Of a stretch of 64,000 nucleotides of DNA, positions 25,521 through 34,218 are shown in pieces; position 1 is the first letter of the stretch, and every line of letters starts with the position of its first letter. The notes below the pieces were generated by a model. It was not told the origin of the DNA. It saw only the letters and a program-made list of their open reading frames with translations, and made no database searches. A program made the position numbers and the translations under genes. This stretch comes from VBOC01 sp964512655 (GTDB lineage Bacteria > Bacteroidota > Ignavibacteria > UBA10030 > SZUA-254): positions 62,001 through 126,000 of the forward strand of contig CAZEJT010000004.1 in NCBI GenBank assembly GCA_964512655.1, in the 5' to 3' direction.

Positions 25521-26704
25521 AGAGGCCGCTTCCGCTCTCCGGTATCCGCGTGCTCGATCTCACCCGGATCCTCTCAGGCCCCTTTTGCACGATGAAACTC
25601 GGCGACATGGGCGCCGACGTTATCAAAATAGAGTACCCGGGGAGAGGCGACGATACGCGCGAATGGGGGCCCCCATTTGTGCGTGGCGAGAGCGCCTACT
25701 TCCTGAGCGTGAACCGCAACAAACGTAGCGTGACCCTGAACATCAAGAGTCCGGAAGGGAAAAATATCCTCCGGGCGTTGATCCGCCGATCCGATGTCCT
25801 CGTCGAGAATTTCCGCGCGGGCGTGATGGAGTCGCTCGGGTTCGGCTACAGAGCCGTCCGGGCCATCAACCCGCGCCTGATCTACTGCTCGATCTCGGGA
25901 TACGGCCAGACCAGCAGCAGGAGCCATAAGCCCAGCTACGACCTGATCGTCCAGGGTGAATCCGGCCTGATGGATGTGACGGGCTTTCCGGAAGGGCCCC
26001 CTGTCAAGGCCGGGATTTCGCTTGCCGATGTGACGGCGGGAACATTGGCGTTTGAAGGGATACTGCTGGCGCTCATCGAGCGCGGGAAGAACGGGAAGGG
26101 GCAGCACGTGGATATCAGCCTGCTGGAGAGCCTCCTTTCGCTCTTCGCCTACCAGTCGCAGATTGCTCTCTCAACGAATCACGCTGTCGGGCGGAAGGGG
26201 AACCGCCACCCGACCATCACGCCCTACGAGACGTACGAGACGAAGGACGCATACATCAATGTCGCAGTGGCGAGCGATGCCGCATGGCATGGATTCTGCG
26301 CGCTGGTGAAACCGGGCATCGCCTCCGACCCGCGCTTCCTGAGTAACGCCCTGCGGGTGAAAAACCGAAAGGCTCTCGAACGCATCCTTGCTCCAATCAT
26401 GAGAACACGCCGGACAGGCGAGTGGATGAGGCGGCTGGGCCGGGCGGATGTGCCTGTGGGGAAGATTAACTCAATTCATGAAGCCTTGATACTTCCGGTC
26501 GTGCGCGAGCGGAAGATTGTCCGCACAGTGAAACATGCGGCTGGATCGCTGAGGATGGTGGGTACGCCTCTCCGCCTCTCCGGGCATCCCGGGGGAGGGA
26601 TATCGCCTCCTCCCCTCCTTGGCCGGCACACGCAGGTTGTGCTGGCGTCGCTCGGCTATTCGAGAGCGCAGATTGCGCGTCTCGGCAGAATGGGAGTGGT
26701 CTAG
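25517..26704 (+). CDS. CaiB/BaiF-type (family III) CoA-transferase
   Basis: 395 residues from GTG 25517. Family III CoA-transferase signatures are LSGIRVLDLTRILSGPFCTMKLGDMGADVIKIE at the N-terminus, SVNRNKRSVTLN, and a candidate catalytic Asp in GISLADVTAG. These enzymes move CoA between carboxylates through an aspartyl-CoA thioester intermediate. The substrate is unknown; a link to the acyl-CoA products of pyrimidine breakdown is possible but unproven. The start overlaps the NCS1 stop by GTGA and the stop TAG overlaps the next GTG (TAGTG), so the three genes form one coupled unit. The same frame stays open upstream to 24122 across the permease gene, but that part is a shadow. Confidence 0.9.
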   Translation: MKRPLPLSGIRVLDLTRILSGPFCTMKLGDMGADVIKIEYPGRGDDTREWGPPFVRGESAYFLSVNRNKRSVTLNIKSPEGKNILRALIRRSDVLVENFRAGVMESLGFGYRAVRAINPRLIYCSISGYGQTSSRSHKPSYDLIVQGESGLMDVTGFPEGPPVKAGISLADVTAGTLAFEGILLALIERGKNGKGQHVDISLLESLLSLFAYQSQIALSTNHAVGRKGNRHPTITPYETYETKDAYINVAVASDAAWHGFCALVKPGIASDPRFLSNALRVKNRKALERILAPIMRTRRTGEWMRRLGRADVPVGKINSIHEALILPVVRERKIVRTVKHAAGSLRMVGTPLRLSGHPGGGISPPPLLGRHTQVVLASLGYSRAQIARLGRMGVV

Positions 26705-27339
26705 TGGCGAAAGAAAAAATCTTCGTCGCCGTCGCCGGCAACATCGGCTCGGGGAAGTCCTCGCTGACACGGCTGCTCAGCAAGCACTACGGATGGAAGG
26801 CGCTGTATGAATCGGTGGATGACAATCCCTATCTCTCCGATTTCTACGTCGATATGAACCGCTGGTCGTTCAACCTGCAGGTCTACTTCCTCTCGAAGCG
26901 TTTCAAAGACCACAAAAACATCGTCGAGGGATCTGACGATGTCATTCAGGACAGGTCGATCTATGAAGACGCAGAGATCTTCGCGAAGAACCTCCACCAG
27001 ATCGGTAAAATGGATCTTCGCGACTACACGAACTACAGGGAATTATACGGGGTGATGACGGCCTACCTGCAACCCCCGGACCTCCTCATTTTTCTGGACG
27101 CGCGGATCGAAACGCTTCTCAATCAGATCGCAAAGCGAGGGCGGGAATACGAGCAGAGCATTCCGAGGACGTACCTCGAGCAGTTAAACGGGCACTATCA
27201 CGACTGGATCGGCTCCTACCGCCTCGGCCCCCTCCTGGTCGTCCCGTCCGACGAGGTCGATTTCGTACACGAGCGGGGCGACTTCAACCGGATTCTGCTC
27301 CTCATTCAGGCAAAACTGATGGAGCTCGGATACCGGTAG
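26704..27339 (+). CDS. deoxynucleoside kinase (dGK/dCK family)
   Basis: A 211-residue P-loop kinase phosphorylating deoxynucleosides for salvage. It has AVAGNIGSGKSSLTRLL (Walker A), the substrate-side ESVDDNPYLSDFY, the DRSIYEDAEIF motif (DRS) and a lid arginine segment QIAKRGREYEQ. Which deoxynucleoside is preferred cannot be read reliably. GTG start, overlapping the CoA-transferase stop by one base. Its place at the end of a nucleobase permease transcript, close to tmk, supports a nucleotide-salvage context. Confidence 0.93.
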   Translation: MAKEKIFVAVAGNIGSGKSSLTRLLSKHYGWKALYESVDDNPYLSDFYVDMNRWSFNLQVYFLSKRFKDHKNIVEGSDDVIQDRSIYEDAEIFAKNLHQIGKMDLRDYTNYRELYGVMTAYLQPPDLLIFLDARIETLLNQIAKRGREYEQSIPRTYLEQLNGHYHDWIGSYRLGPLLVVPSDEVDFVHERGDFNRILLLIQAKLMELGYR

Positions 27340-27340
27340 C

Positions 27341-27358
27341 CGCGGGCTTCAGCCCGCG
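27341..27358. repeat. dispersed palindrome, variant copy 4
   Basis: CGCGGGCT-TC-AGCCCGCG starts 2 nt after the kinase stop codon (again a GGTAG context) and sits in the 27-bp gap between convergent genes. Confidence 0.7.
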
Positions 27359-27366
27359 CATCTCTC

Positions 27367-29043
27367 TTACCGCTGCACGGTCAGCAGCCGCCCGTAGGCC
27401 TTCGCATCCTCAAGCAGCGTCCTGGCTGCCTTCAATTGGATGTCGTCCGCCAGGGAAGCCTCAATCCTCCCGTGCTCCCCCTTGTACCGGCTCATGATCT
27501 CCACCTTCAGCGCGGTCACAACGTCGTTCCTGTCGCGGTCGAGGCTCATCGATTTCTCCCGTTCGAAATCCTTTCCGAGTTTTTCAAGCTCGCTCATCAC
27601 TGCCGCGCTGTAGTGCAGTTTCTTGGCCGCGTCGCTCAGCTCGCCGAGCTTCCTCCCCCCCTCGTCCTGGAACGTGAACTTCTGAGCCGCGAGAAATTCC
27701 TTGAATTGAGAGAAGAGGCTGTCGCCGTTCAGCGATGCTGGCTGGTCCTTCTGGTTCGTCACGAAGCGGGTCGCGAACTTGAAGTACATCGACTTCCTCA
27801 GCAGGTCGCTGTACACATCGCTCCGGGGCGCTTCGGGAACAAGCGAATCGGGGTGGATTCCCCCCGACTCGTATTCCTTCCGGCCTTTCAGCGTCTTGAA
27901 CACGCGGCGGAGTGAATCGGGCGTGACCGCGAAGACCCCGTCCTTATTCTTGTGCATGTAGTCGATTTCCTGTATGCAGCGCCCGCTGGGGGTGTAGTAT
28001 TTCGCCGTGGTGATCTTGAGCTGCGTGTTGTACGAGAGAGGGGTGATCGTCTGGACGAGCCCCTTCCCGAACGTCCGGGTCCCGATGATGACTCCCCTGT
28101 CGAGGTCCTGGATCGCGCCGGCCACGATCTCGCTTGCGCTTGCGCTGTTCCTGTTCACGAGAAGCGCCAGGGGGACGTCCGGGAGCATCGGCTCCTCGGT
28201 GACGAAGAATTTCCGTTCCGATTCGGGCTTCCGGCCCCGGGTGCTTACCACCAGGCTCCCCTTCTGCGCAAACTTCTCGACGATATCCACCGCCACGTCG
28301 AGGAGCCCTCCCGGGTTGTCCCGAAGATCGAGAACGAGCCCGCTGATCGGGCCCTTCAGCCGCAGTTCCTTGATGGCGAGCCGGAGCTCGTCTCCCGCCC
28401 CGCGCGAGAAGCGCTCCAGCCGGACGTAGGCGATGCCGTCGCCGATGAACCCGGAATAGCTGACATTATGAAGCTGGATCTCTTCCCTGACGAGCACGAA
28501 TTCAAGCGGCTTGGCCTCCCCGTCGCGCTCGACCTTGAGATGAACCTCGGTGCCCGGCTCGCCGCGCGTCATCGAGCGGACCGCCTCGGGCTTGAAGCCG
28601 ACGACCGACTTCCCGTCGATTTCGAGGATCCGGTCGCCCGGTTGGATTCCCTGGCGCTGGGCGGAATAGCCTTCCATGAGAGTGATCACGGTGATCACGT
28701 TGTCGCGCACGCCGATCGTGACGCCGATGCCGCCGTATTTTCCGGTCGTGATCAGCTCCACCTCGTCGCCCTCGCTCTCGCTGATGAAGTTCGTGTACGG
28801 ATCGAGCGTACCGAGGAGGCCGTCGATTCCCGCCTCCATGAATTTCTCGGGATCGACCTCATCCACATAGTTTAAGGACACCTCCTTGTACACGCGGCCG
28901 AAGATATCGATGCTTTTATTGATCTTGAAAAAGTAATCGGAGTCAGCCATCCTGAACCCGAGCAGGACGGCGCCCACAGCAAGGAGGGCTGCCGTACTTG
29001 CCGCCACGAACCACTTCCGCCGCACCACATTCCATCGTCTCAT
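27367..29043 (-). CDS. S41-family C-terminal processing peptidase
   Basis: A 558-residue periplasmic, membrane-anchored serine protease (one hydrophobic segment at residues ~12-32). The PDZ domain is around residues 95-180 (GGIGVTIGV, GIQPGDRILEIDGKSV). The tail-specific protease domain has LVLDLRDNPGGLLDVAVDI, the catalytic Ser region NRNSASASEIVAGA and the catalytic Lys in TFGKGLVQ. The last ~160 residues are helical, longer than minimal CtpA. It processes or degrades exported proteins from the C-terminus. It lies 17 bp downstream of tmk and is likely cotranscribed with it. Confidence 0.94.
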   Translation of the reverse strand: MRRWNVVRRKWFVAASTAALLAVGAVLLGFRMADSDYFFKINKSIDIFGRVYKEVSLNYVDEVDPEKFMEAGIDGLLGTLDPYTNFISESEGDEVELITTGKYGGIGVTIGVRDNVITVITLMEGYSAQRQGIQPGDRILEIDGKSVVGFKPEAVRSMTRGEPGTEVHLKVERDGEAKPLEFVLVREEIQLHNVSYSGFIGDGIAYVRLERFSRGAGDELRLAIKELRLKGPISGLVLDLRDNPGGLLDVAVDIVEKFAQKGSLVVSTRGRKPESERKFFVTEEPMLPDVPLALLVNRNSASASEIVAGAIQDLDRGVIIGTRTFGKGLVQTITPLSYNTQLKITTAKYYTPSGRCIQEIDYMHKNKDGVFAVTPDSLRRVFKTLKGRKEYESGGIHPDSLVPEAPRSDVYSDLLRKSMYFKFATRFVTNQKDQPASLNGDSLFSQFKEFLAAQKFTFQDEGGRKLGELSDAAKKLHYSAAVMSELEKLGKDFEREKSMSLDRDRNDVVTALKVEIMSRYKGEHGRIEASLADDIQLKAARTLLEDAKAYGRLLTVQR

Positions 29044-29060
29044 AACTCTCTCCAGCCAGT

Positions 29061-29681
29061 TTAGAATTGAAAAAAGCGTTGTCGAATGATGTTCCAGATT
29101 TCGTCACGGATCACTTCCGGGGGCCTCATGCCGTCGATCACGACGAAGCGCTTCTTTTCCGCCCGCGCCATCTCGAGATAGCCCTTGCGGACCCTGTCGT
29201 AGAAATGATCCCCCGCAGACTCCATCCGGTCGTGCACCAGGCCGGCGCTTTCAAGCCGTTTCCGCATCTCAGACACCTCGATATCGACGAGAATCGTCAT
29301 ATCGGGAGAGGTGCCGGAAGTCGCAATCCTGTTCACAACCTTGATTTCTTCCAGGCTCAGGCCGCGTCCGTATCCCTGGTAGGCGGTGGTGGAATCGAAG
29401 AAGCGGTCGCACACGATCGCCTTCCCCTCTTCGCGCGCCTTCACAAGGACCTCGCTCACCAGCTGGCACCGCGCCGAGGAGAAGAGAAACATCTCGGTCT
29501 TATCGTCGATGTCGATGCTGGATTTCTCGAGGAGGATGCCGCGGATTTTCTCGGAGAGCGCTGTCCCTCCCGGCTCCCTGATGAAGAGAACTTCCCTTCC
29601 GGTCCTCTGCAGACACTCGACGAGAAGCTGCGCCTGCGTTGTCTTGCCGGAAAAGTCGACTCCTTCGAAGCTGATAAACAT
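29061..29681 (-). CDS. tmk: thymidylate kinase
   Basis: 206 residues, the standard length. The P-loop FEGVDFSGKTTQAQLL, REPGGTALSEKIR, the DRFFDSTTAYQGYGRGL substrate segment and the lid ESAGDHFYDRVRKGY are all present. It phosphorylates dTMP to dTDP. GGCGAG precedes ATG 29681. Divergent from the sigma-factor gene across 129 bp. Confidence 0.96.
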   Translation of the reverse strand: MFISFEGVDFSGKTTQAQLLVECLQRTGREVLFIREPGGTALSEKIRGILLEKSSIDIDDKTEMFLFSSARCQLVSEVLVKAREEGKAIVCDRFFDSTTAYQGYGRGLSLEEIKVVNRIATSGTSPDMTILVDIEVSEMRKRLESAGLVHDRMESAGDHFYDRVRKGYLEMARAEKKRFVVIDGMRPPEVIRDEIWNIIRQRFFQF

Positions 29682-29751
29682 CTCGCCTGTGATCGTGTTG
29701 TCGTCATTATCAAATTAACCAAAATCCGATACTTAAACAACTGCAGTTTCC

Positions 29752-29780
29752 TTGCCTCTCGCACGTTTTTTCATTATGTT
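29752..29780 (+). promoter_or_regulatory. sigma-70-like promoter for the ECF sigma gene
   Basis: TTGCCT (29752-29757), a 17-bp spacer and TATGTT (29775-29780). The predicted transcription start is about 25 nt before ATG 29811, which supports that start and excludes the longer in-frame reading. Confidence 0.5.
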
Positions 29781-29810
29781 AACGGTGGTTCGAAGCAACG
29801 CACTCATGGG

Positions 29811-30488
29811 ATGCCGCAGAAGCACATAAGGAAGCCGCCTGGCTCTCCCCATAGGAAGCGCACCCCTTCTCCCGGAGGCCCTGAAAAGCAACCCGACGCC
29901 GGCCGGCAGGATTCCCGAAAAGAAGATACGAGGCTCATCCACGACGCGCTCCGCGGAGTGCAGTCGGCGTACAAGCAGCTCATGCACAAGTACCACGACC
30001 CCATCTTCAATCTCATCTACAGGATCGTGCACAACAGGGAACAGGTCGAAGACCTGACACAGGAGACCTTCGTCAAGGCATTCGCCTCGCTGAAGAACTT
30101 CAACGAGGAGTTTGCCTTCTCAACCTGGCTCTACAAGATCGCCACCAACAGCACGATCGATTACATCCGCAAGCGAAAGCTTGAAACGTTTTCGATCGAC
30201 AAGCCGGTGGGGCTCGACGAGGGGGAATACCGCTTCGAGCTCCCCGACACCACCTTCCAGCCCGATAAATCGATCATGCAGGGGCAGAGGACCCGCCTCA
30301 TCGAGGAGGCGATCAGCTCCCTCCCCGAGAAGTACAAGCGGGTGATCATCCTGCGCCACACAGAGGAGCGCGATTACGCCGAAATCGCCAAAATCCTCAA
30401 TCTCCCCATAGGGACCGTCAAAGCCCATATTTTCCGCGCCCGGGAGCTGCTGAACAAGTATCTGAGGGGCAAAATCTCTCATTATTGA
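29811..30488 (+). CDS. ECF-type RNA polymerase sigma factor
   Basis: About 225 residues: a basic, Pro-rich N-terminal ~35 residues, then sigma region 2 (AYKQLMHKYHDPIFNLIYRIV, DLTQETFVKAFASL, FSTWLYKIATNSTIDYIRKRK) and region 4 (ISSLPEKYKRVIILRHTEERDYAEIAKILNLPIGTVKAHIFRARELL). Region 4.2 and the -10 recognition helix are intact. No recognisable anti-sigma factor follows; instead a membrane protein with toast-rack-like beta domains lies 46 bp downstream. The frame stays open far upstream through tmk antisense, but the promoter position argues for this start. The regulon is unknown. Confidence 0.9.
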   Translation: MPQKHIRKPPGSPHRKRTPSPGGPEKQPDAGRQDSRKEDTRLIHDALRGVQSAYKQLMHKYHDPIFNLIYRIVHNREQVEDLTQETFVKAFASLKNFNEEFAFSTWLYKIATNSTIDYIRKRKLETFSIDKPVGLDEGEYRFELPDTTFQPDKSIMQGQRTRLIEEAISSLPEKYKRVIILRHTEERDYAEIAKILNLPIGTVKAHIFRARELLNKYLRGKISHY

Positions 30489-30534
30489 AACTTTAGCCTT
30501 CCCGCCGACGTACAGGTAAGGGAGAGCGAACTCT

Positions 30535-31422
30535 ATGCTTCTAAAGAACTTATCCCTCCCCCTCGTACTCTTCTCGATTGGCGCGATCCTCCTGGCGAGC
30601 GGTTTCGTCTTTCTTGCATCGCACCACTATCACAAGGATGTCCCGCTCGGAAGCGAACGAGAGCTCAAGGTGACGCTCGAGGCCGGATTCGGCAACGTCG
30701 TAATCGCCAAAGGGGGATCAGCGAGCGTTCTCGACGCGGAGATCGAAACGAGCCGCGAGAACAATCTGAGCGATCTGCTCGATTACTCGGTGCGCGACCG
30801 GATCGGCTACATCAGCGTCAACGCGAACAGCGATTCGAAATCGCGGGGACACCGTCACTCGGTCAACTTCGAGGGGTTCAGCTCCGAGAACTGGAAGATG
30901 CGCCTCACAGACGCGGTGCCGATCTCGTTCGACATCAGCCTCGGGCTCGGGAAGGGAGAGTTTGACTTCACCGGCATGCAGGTCAAGGATTTGAAATTAT
31001 CCGCCGGCGCGAGCTCCGTCTGGATGACGTTCGACAAGCCGAACAAAAGCGTCATCGAAGATCTCACAATCGAATCGGGCTTGAGCAAATTCAGCGCCGA
31101 AGGTTTGTGCAACGCCAACTTCAACCACATGAAGTTTGAAGGAGGCGTCGGGAGCTACATGCTCGACTTCGGGGGCAAACTGACGAAGGAAGTGGACGTC
31201 GACATCGAGGTGGGGCTCGGATCGCTCACGGTCAGAATCCCGGAGGATGTCGGTGCAAGAATCATCTACGAGAAGAGCTGGATCGCGCACATCGACGTCG
31301 ACCGCGATTTCTCCGAGCAGCAGGAGAACAATTATTACAGCTCAAACTACCGGACGGCCGCGGGTAAGATGAACATCAAGATCGATGCCGGACTCGGAAG
31401 CGTGAAGATCGCGCGGAAATAG
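30535..31422 (+). CDS. membrane-anchored toast-rack/LiaF-like protein
   Basis: A 295-residue protein. A single hydrophobic N-terminal segment (about 8-30, LVLFSIGAILLASGFVFLA) anchors a repetitive beta-rich region. The repeats LEAGFGNVVI, ISLGLGKGEFDF, LSAGASSVWMTF, FEGGVGSYMLDF, IEVGLGSLTVRIP and IDAGLGSVKI recur every 25-50 residues, the pattern of DUF2154/DUF4097-type toast-rack domains found in LiaF-like envelope-stress proteins. GGGAGAG precedes ATG. Its close spacing after the sigma gene suggests one transcript and perhaps a regulatory link. Ends only 4 bp from the convergent TPR/CHAT gene. Confidence 0.8.
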   Translation: MLLKNLSLPLVLFSIGAILLASGFVFLASHHYHKDVPLGSERELKVTLEAGFGNVVIAKGGSASVLDAEIETSRENNLSDLLDYSVRDRIGYISVNANSDSKSRGHRHSVNFEGFSSENWKMRLTDAVPISFDISLGLGKGEFDFTGMQVKDLKLSAGASSVWMTFDKPNKSVIEDLTIESGLSKFSAEGLCNANFNHMKFEGGVGSYMLDFGGKLTKEVDVDIEVGLGSLTVRIPEDVGARIIYEKSWIAHIDVDRDFSEQQENNYYSSNYRTAAGKMNIKIDAGLGSVKIARK

Positions 31423-31426
31423 CCGC

Positions 31427-34060
31427 TCACCTTCCGTACTGGTAGTACGCCCCCCACCGCTGCAGCGCAGAGAACTCGCCCTGCTTGAGCAGGGACTCGA
31501 TCGCGTGCCTGTAGGCGTCGCTCGCCGAAACTCCTCCCAGCAATGCCGTATATAATCCCTCCCCGAAATACTTCTTCGACTTCCGGTCCACCTGCCATCC
31601 CGAACCGAACACCGTTTTAGTTCCGTTCGCCAGAAAGGCGAGCGGCGCGTAGCGCGACAATCCCCCCGCGCGGGAGGATATGTTGCTGAGGACGATCGCC
31701 TGCGGGCGCGGCACGCCGAGAAGCTCGCCGATGGAAACCTCCCGCACCCCGAACGGCGTGATGCCGTCGGCGAGGAGGAGGTGGGAGTTGTCGGGCACAT
31801 CGCGCTCGAACTGGAACTCAGCCGCGATGTGGACGACGTCGTACGCCGAATCCATCATATGATTCAGCGTGGCAATAGTATCGAAGAGCAGCCTCGAACT
31901 CTCATAGAAACCCCTGATATCCTTGATCTCGTACTCGACGTCCCACGTCGTTCCGCCCCTGTATCCCACGCCGAGAACGCGCCTCACGGGCCTCTCGGGC
32001 GGAGAGGAGAAGAGAAGCGCCGCCGCGGTGGGAACGTAGCTGACGTTCATCCGTGCCGCGATGGGCCGGTCGTCCCACCTGAGCGTGTGAAACGGAAGCC
32101 AGCCGAATTCCTGCGGAAGAGCTGCGTAGAGCTTGTCGACGCCCGGGAGATCCTGCATCACCGGCGAGAGGAGAAGCCTTCCGAGGACCGATGAGAGACC
32201 GTTGAGGCGCGCCTGCGCGGATCCGTCGCTGATCCACGTCCCGTTGGGGTTGAGACGGATATCGCCGACGAGTTTGTTGTAATCGCGTATGAGCGGGAGG
32301 AGCGTCTTTCTGCTTACCGCCGACTTTCGCACACCCCCCCCGCGGCCTGTCACGATGATCGCGAAGAGAGTGTCCTCCCCGGGAGCGTACTCGACCAGGG
32401 CGCTCCCCCGCTCGAGCGCGTCGCGGATCGCCTCAAGACGAAGGCGCCCGGGTCTGAGCAGCCAGTGGTAGTTGTGGTCGGCCCCGGCGAGCTCGGCCAC
32501 GGAGCGGCTGAGCTTGGCGAGTCTGTCAGGGTAGGCCGCGGTCAGCGCGGCAATACGCTCCGGTTCGCGCTTGAATCCTCCCCCGAGCTCGTCGAGCACA
32601 TCCGCTCCGAGGAGCCGCAGGCCGTTCATGTTCCACTGCACCGCTGCGATAGCCTTGTTGAGCTTCTGATCCGGTGTCCTGAAGCCGATGCGCGAGTAAA
32701 AGTCGGACAATTCACTCAGGTTCTTCCGCTCAATCATCGCGAAGGCGCTGTCTGCCTGACCCGATGCGCAATAGAGCCGGATCAGCGGGTCGTACCATCC
32801 CGATTCCTCTCCCCGCAGATAGATGCCGATGAAATCTAACGGCCCGGGATTCGACAACTCCGGGGACTGTTCGTACCGGTCTGCCGCCGTACGGTAGTAC
32901 GGAAGGGCCGCACCCCGGTCCCCTGCCCTTTCGAGCACCCTTCCCGCCATGAAATTTGCAAGCGCCTCTCCCGGGATAAAGCCGTTCTGGCGGTTCTCAA
33001 AGGCAGCCGCACTGCATCGTTTCACGGTCTCAGGGGAAGAACCCGGCTGCTCGCCTCCCGATTTGGAATCGCAGGCGATCATAGCGAGTCCGGATATGGC
33101 TTTCAGCACATACGAACCGGTTTTCTGGGCCGCCGCAAGAGCGTCTGCGTAGTGCCGGCGGGCATCGTCATACTGTTGGGCCCGGTACGCCAGGTTTCCG
33201 AGGGCGCAGAGAACAGTGGACTGCAGGATAAAATCGCGGCGCCTTCCGGCATGTCCGAGGGCTCCCGAAAACTCCCTCAACGCGCCGTCGTCCTGTCCGC
33301 GGGACCGCATCGAGAGGCCGCGGTAGTAATAGGCTTCTCCCAGCCCGGCGCTGTCGCGCTCGGATGCCGCAAGCGCGCTCCACCGGTTGAACATTGCGTC
33401 GGCCGCGGCCCGGTCGCCCTTCCCGTCGCCCGCCTCCATCATTCGCCGAAGAAGGAGCGGACGTTCCCGCCCCTGGAAGGACTGGCTGTCGATGCGAGCA
33501 AGCTCGGCCAGCGCGGTCAGTTCGTCGTCATACCGCGCGAGGCGGTGATCCGATTGAGCGACGATTTTGAGCGCGCGGTACATGTCTCCCGCGTCCGAGA
33601 ACACCTTCGCCGAGGTGGCTGCCCCCGATGCAATGCTGACGGCATCCGCATCCTTGTACATCGCATTGTAGAAATCCGCCAGGGCGATTCTCGCCCTCCG
33701 CTCGAGGTGCTGGTCGTTCAGGGAGTGGAAGTACTCGATCGTGCTCTCGAAACTTATGAGAGCGCTGTCGTAGTCTCCGAGCTGGCGCTGGCAGCTTGCA
33801 AGGAGAAGGGAATTATCCGCGAACGCGGAATCGTTGCGAAGGTCTGTGTTGAGCCTGAGGGCGGTGCGAGTCGCCTCCAGCGCGCGGGAGTAATGCCGGT
33901 CGTTGAACTCCTTGCCGGCAAGAGCGCTTTGTGATGCCGCCTGCTCTTCGAGGTCGCGTCTGCCGGGTCCGCACCCCCCGAAGAGGAACCACGATGCCGC
34001 GATGAAAACCACCATCGCGGGGAGCCGGCATGTTTTACGCGTTTGTGGTCCTTCTGTCAT
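31427..34060 (-). CDS. TPR lipoprotein with catalytically degenerate CHAT domain
   Basis: 877 residues from ATG 34060. The start is set by the promoter at 34075-34103; an upstream in-frame start at 34171 would lie before it. The signal ends with FLFGGC, a lipobox. Residues ~30-420 are TPR-like helical pairs (GDYDSALISFESTIEYFHSL, GRRRDFILQSTVLCALGNLAYRAQQYDDARRHYADAL). The last ~330 residues match the CHAT (caspase-HetF) fold: LPQEFGWLPFHTL, NVSYVPTAAALL, YDVVHIAAEFQF, AIVLSNISSR and GTKTVFGSGWQVD. In active CHAT peptidases the fourth motif has a catalytic His (HIAAHG-like) and the fifth a Cys (LSACETG); here these are Glu and a non-Cys residue. Likely a non-proteolytic scaffold. Confidence 0.85.
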   Translation of the reverse strand: MTEGPQTRKTCRLPAMVVFIAASWFLFGGCGPGRRDLEEQAASQSALAGKEFNDRHYSRALEATRTALRLNTDLRNDSAFADNSLLLASCQRQLGDYDSALISFESTIEYFHSLNDQHLERRARIALADFYNAMYKDADAVSIASGAATSAKVFSDAGDMYRALKIVAQSDHRLARYDDELTALAELARIDSQSFQGRERPLLLRRMMEAGDGKGDRAAADAMFNRWSALAASERDSAGLGEAYYYRGLSMRSRGQDDGALREFSGALGHAGRRRDFILQSTVLCALGNLAYRAQQYDDARRHYADALAAAQKTGSYVLKAISGLAMIACDSKSGGEQPGSSPETVKRCSAAAFENRQNGFIPGEALANFMAGRVLERAGDRGAALPYYRTAADRYEQSPELSNPGPLDFIGIYLRGEESGWYDPLIRLYCASGQADSAFAMIERKNLSELSDFYSRIGFRTPDQKLNKAIAAVQWNMNGLRLLGADVLDELGGGFKREPERIAALTAAYPDRLAKLSRSVAELAGADHNYHWLLRPGRLRLEAIRDALERGSALVEYAPGEDTLFAIIVTGRGGGVRKSAVSRKTLLPLIRDYNKLVGDIRLNPNGTWISDGSAQARLNGLSSVLGRLLLSPVMQDLPGVDKLYAALPQEFGWLPFHTLRWDDRPIAARMNVSYVPTAAALLFSSPPERPVRRVLGVGYRGGTTWDVEYEIKDIRGFYESSRLLFDTIATLNHMMDSAYDVVHIAAEFQFERDVPDNSHLLLADGITPFGVREVSIGELLGVPRPQAIVLSNISSRAGGLSRYAPLAFLANGTKTVFGSGWQVDRKSKKYFGEGLYTALLGGVSASDAYRHAIESLLKQGEFSALQRWGAYYQYGR

Positions 34061-34074
34061 GAACAAACGGGAAA

Positions 34075-34103
34075 AATATACCAAAGTCCCCGCTAACATA
34101 CAA
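34075..34103 (-). promoter_or_regulatory. sigma-70-like promoter for the CHAT lipoprotein gene
   Basis: TTGTAT (34103-34098) and TATATT (34080-34075) on the minus strand, 17 bp apart. The expected transcription start is within about 10 nt of ATG 34060, so the message would be nearly leaderless; no SD is seen. Confidence 0.5.
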
Positions 34104-34218
34104 TCCCTTGCGTGATCCGCGCACACACCCCGTTTGCTTTTGCCTTCAATTTTTGTACCTTTTTCATGCAATCGCCGCCTTTACCCAAACCATTCTATAT
34201 AGAGGAGTGATCATCACG

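Noticed and set aside
29067..29810. Long N-terminal extension of the sigma factor
   Set aside because: It is antisense to tmk and lies upstream of the predicted promoter at 29752-29780.
31427..34060. Active CHAT protease effector of a defence system
   Set aside because: The His and Cys positions are lost, there is no recognisable target or gasdermin-like partner nearby, and a lipobox predicts export.
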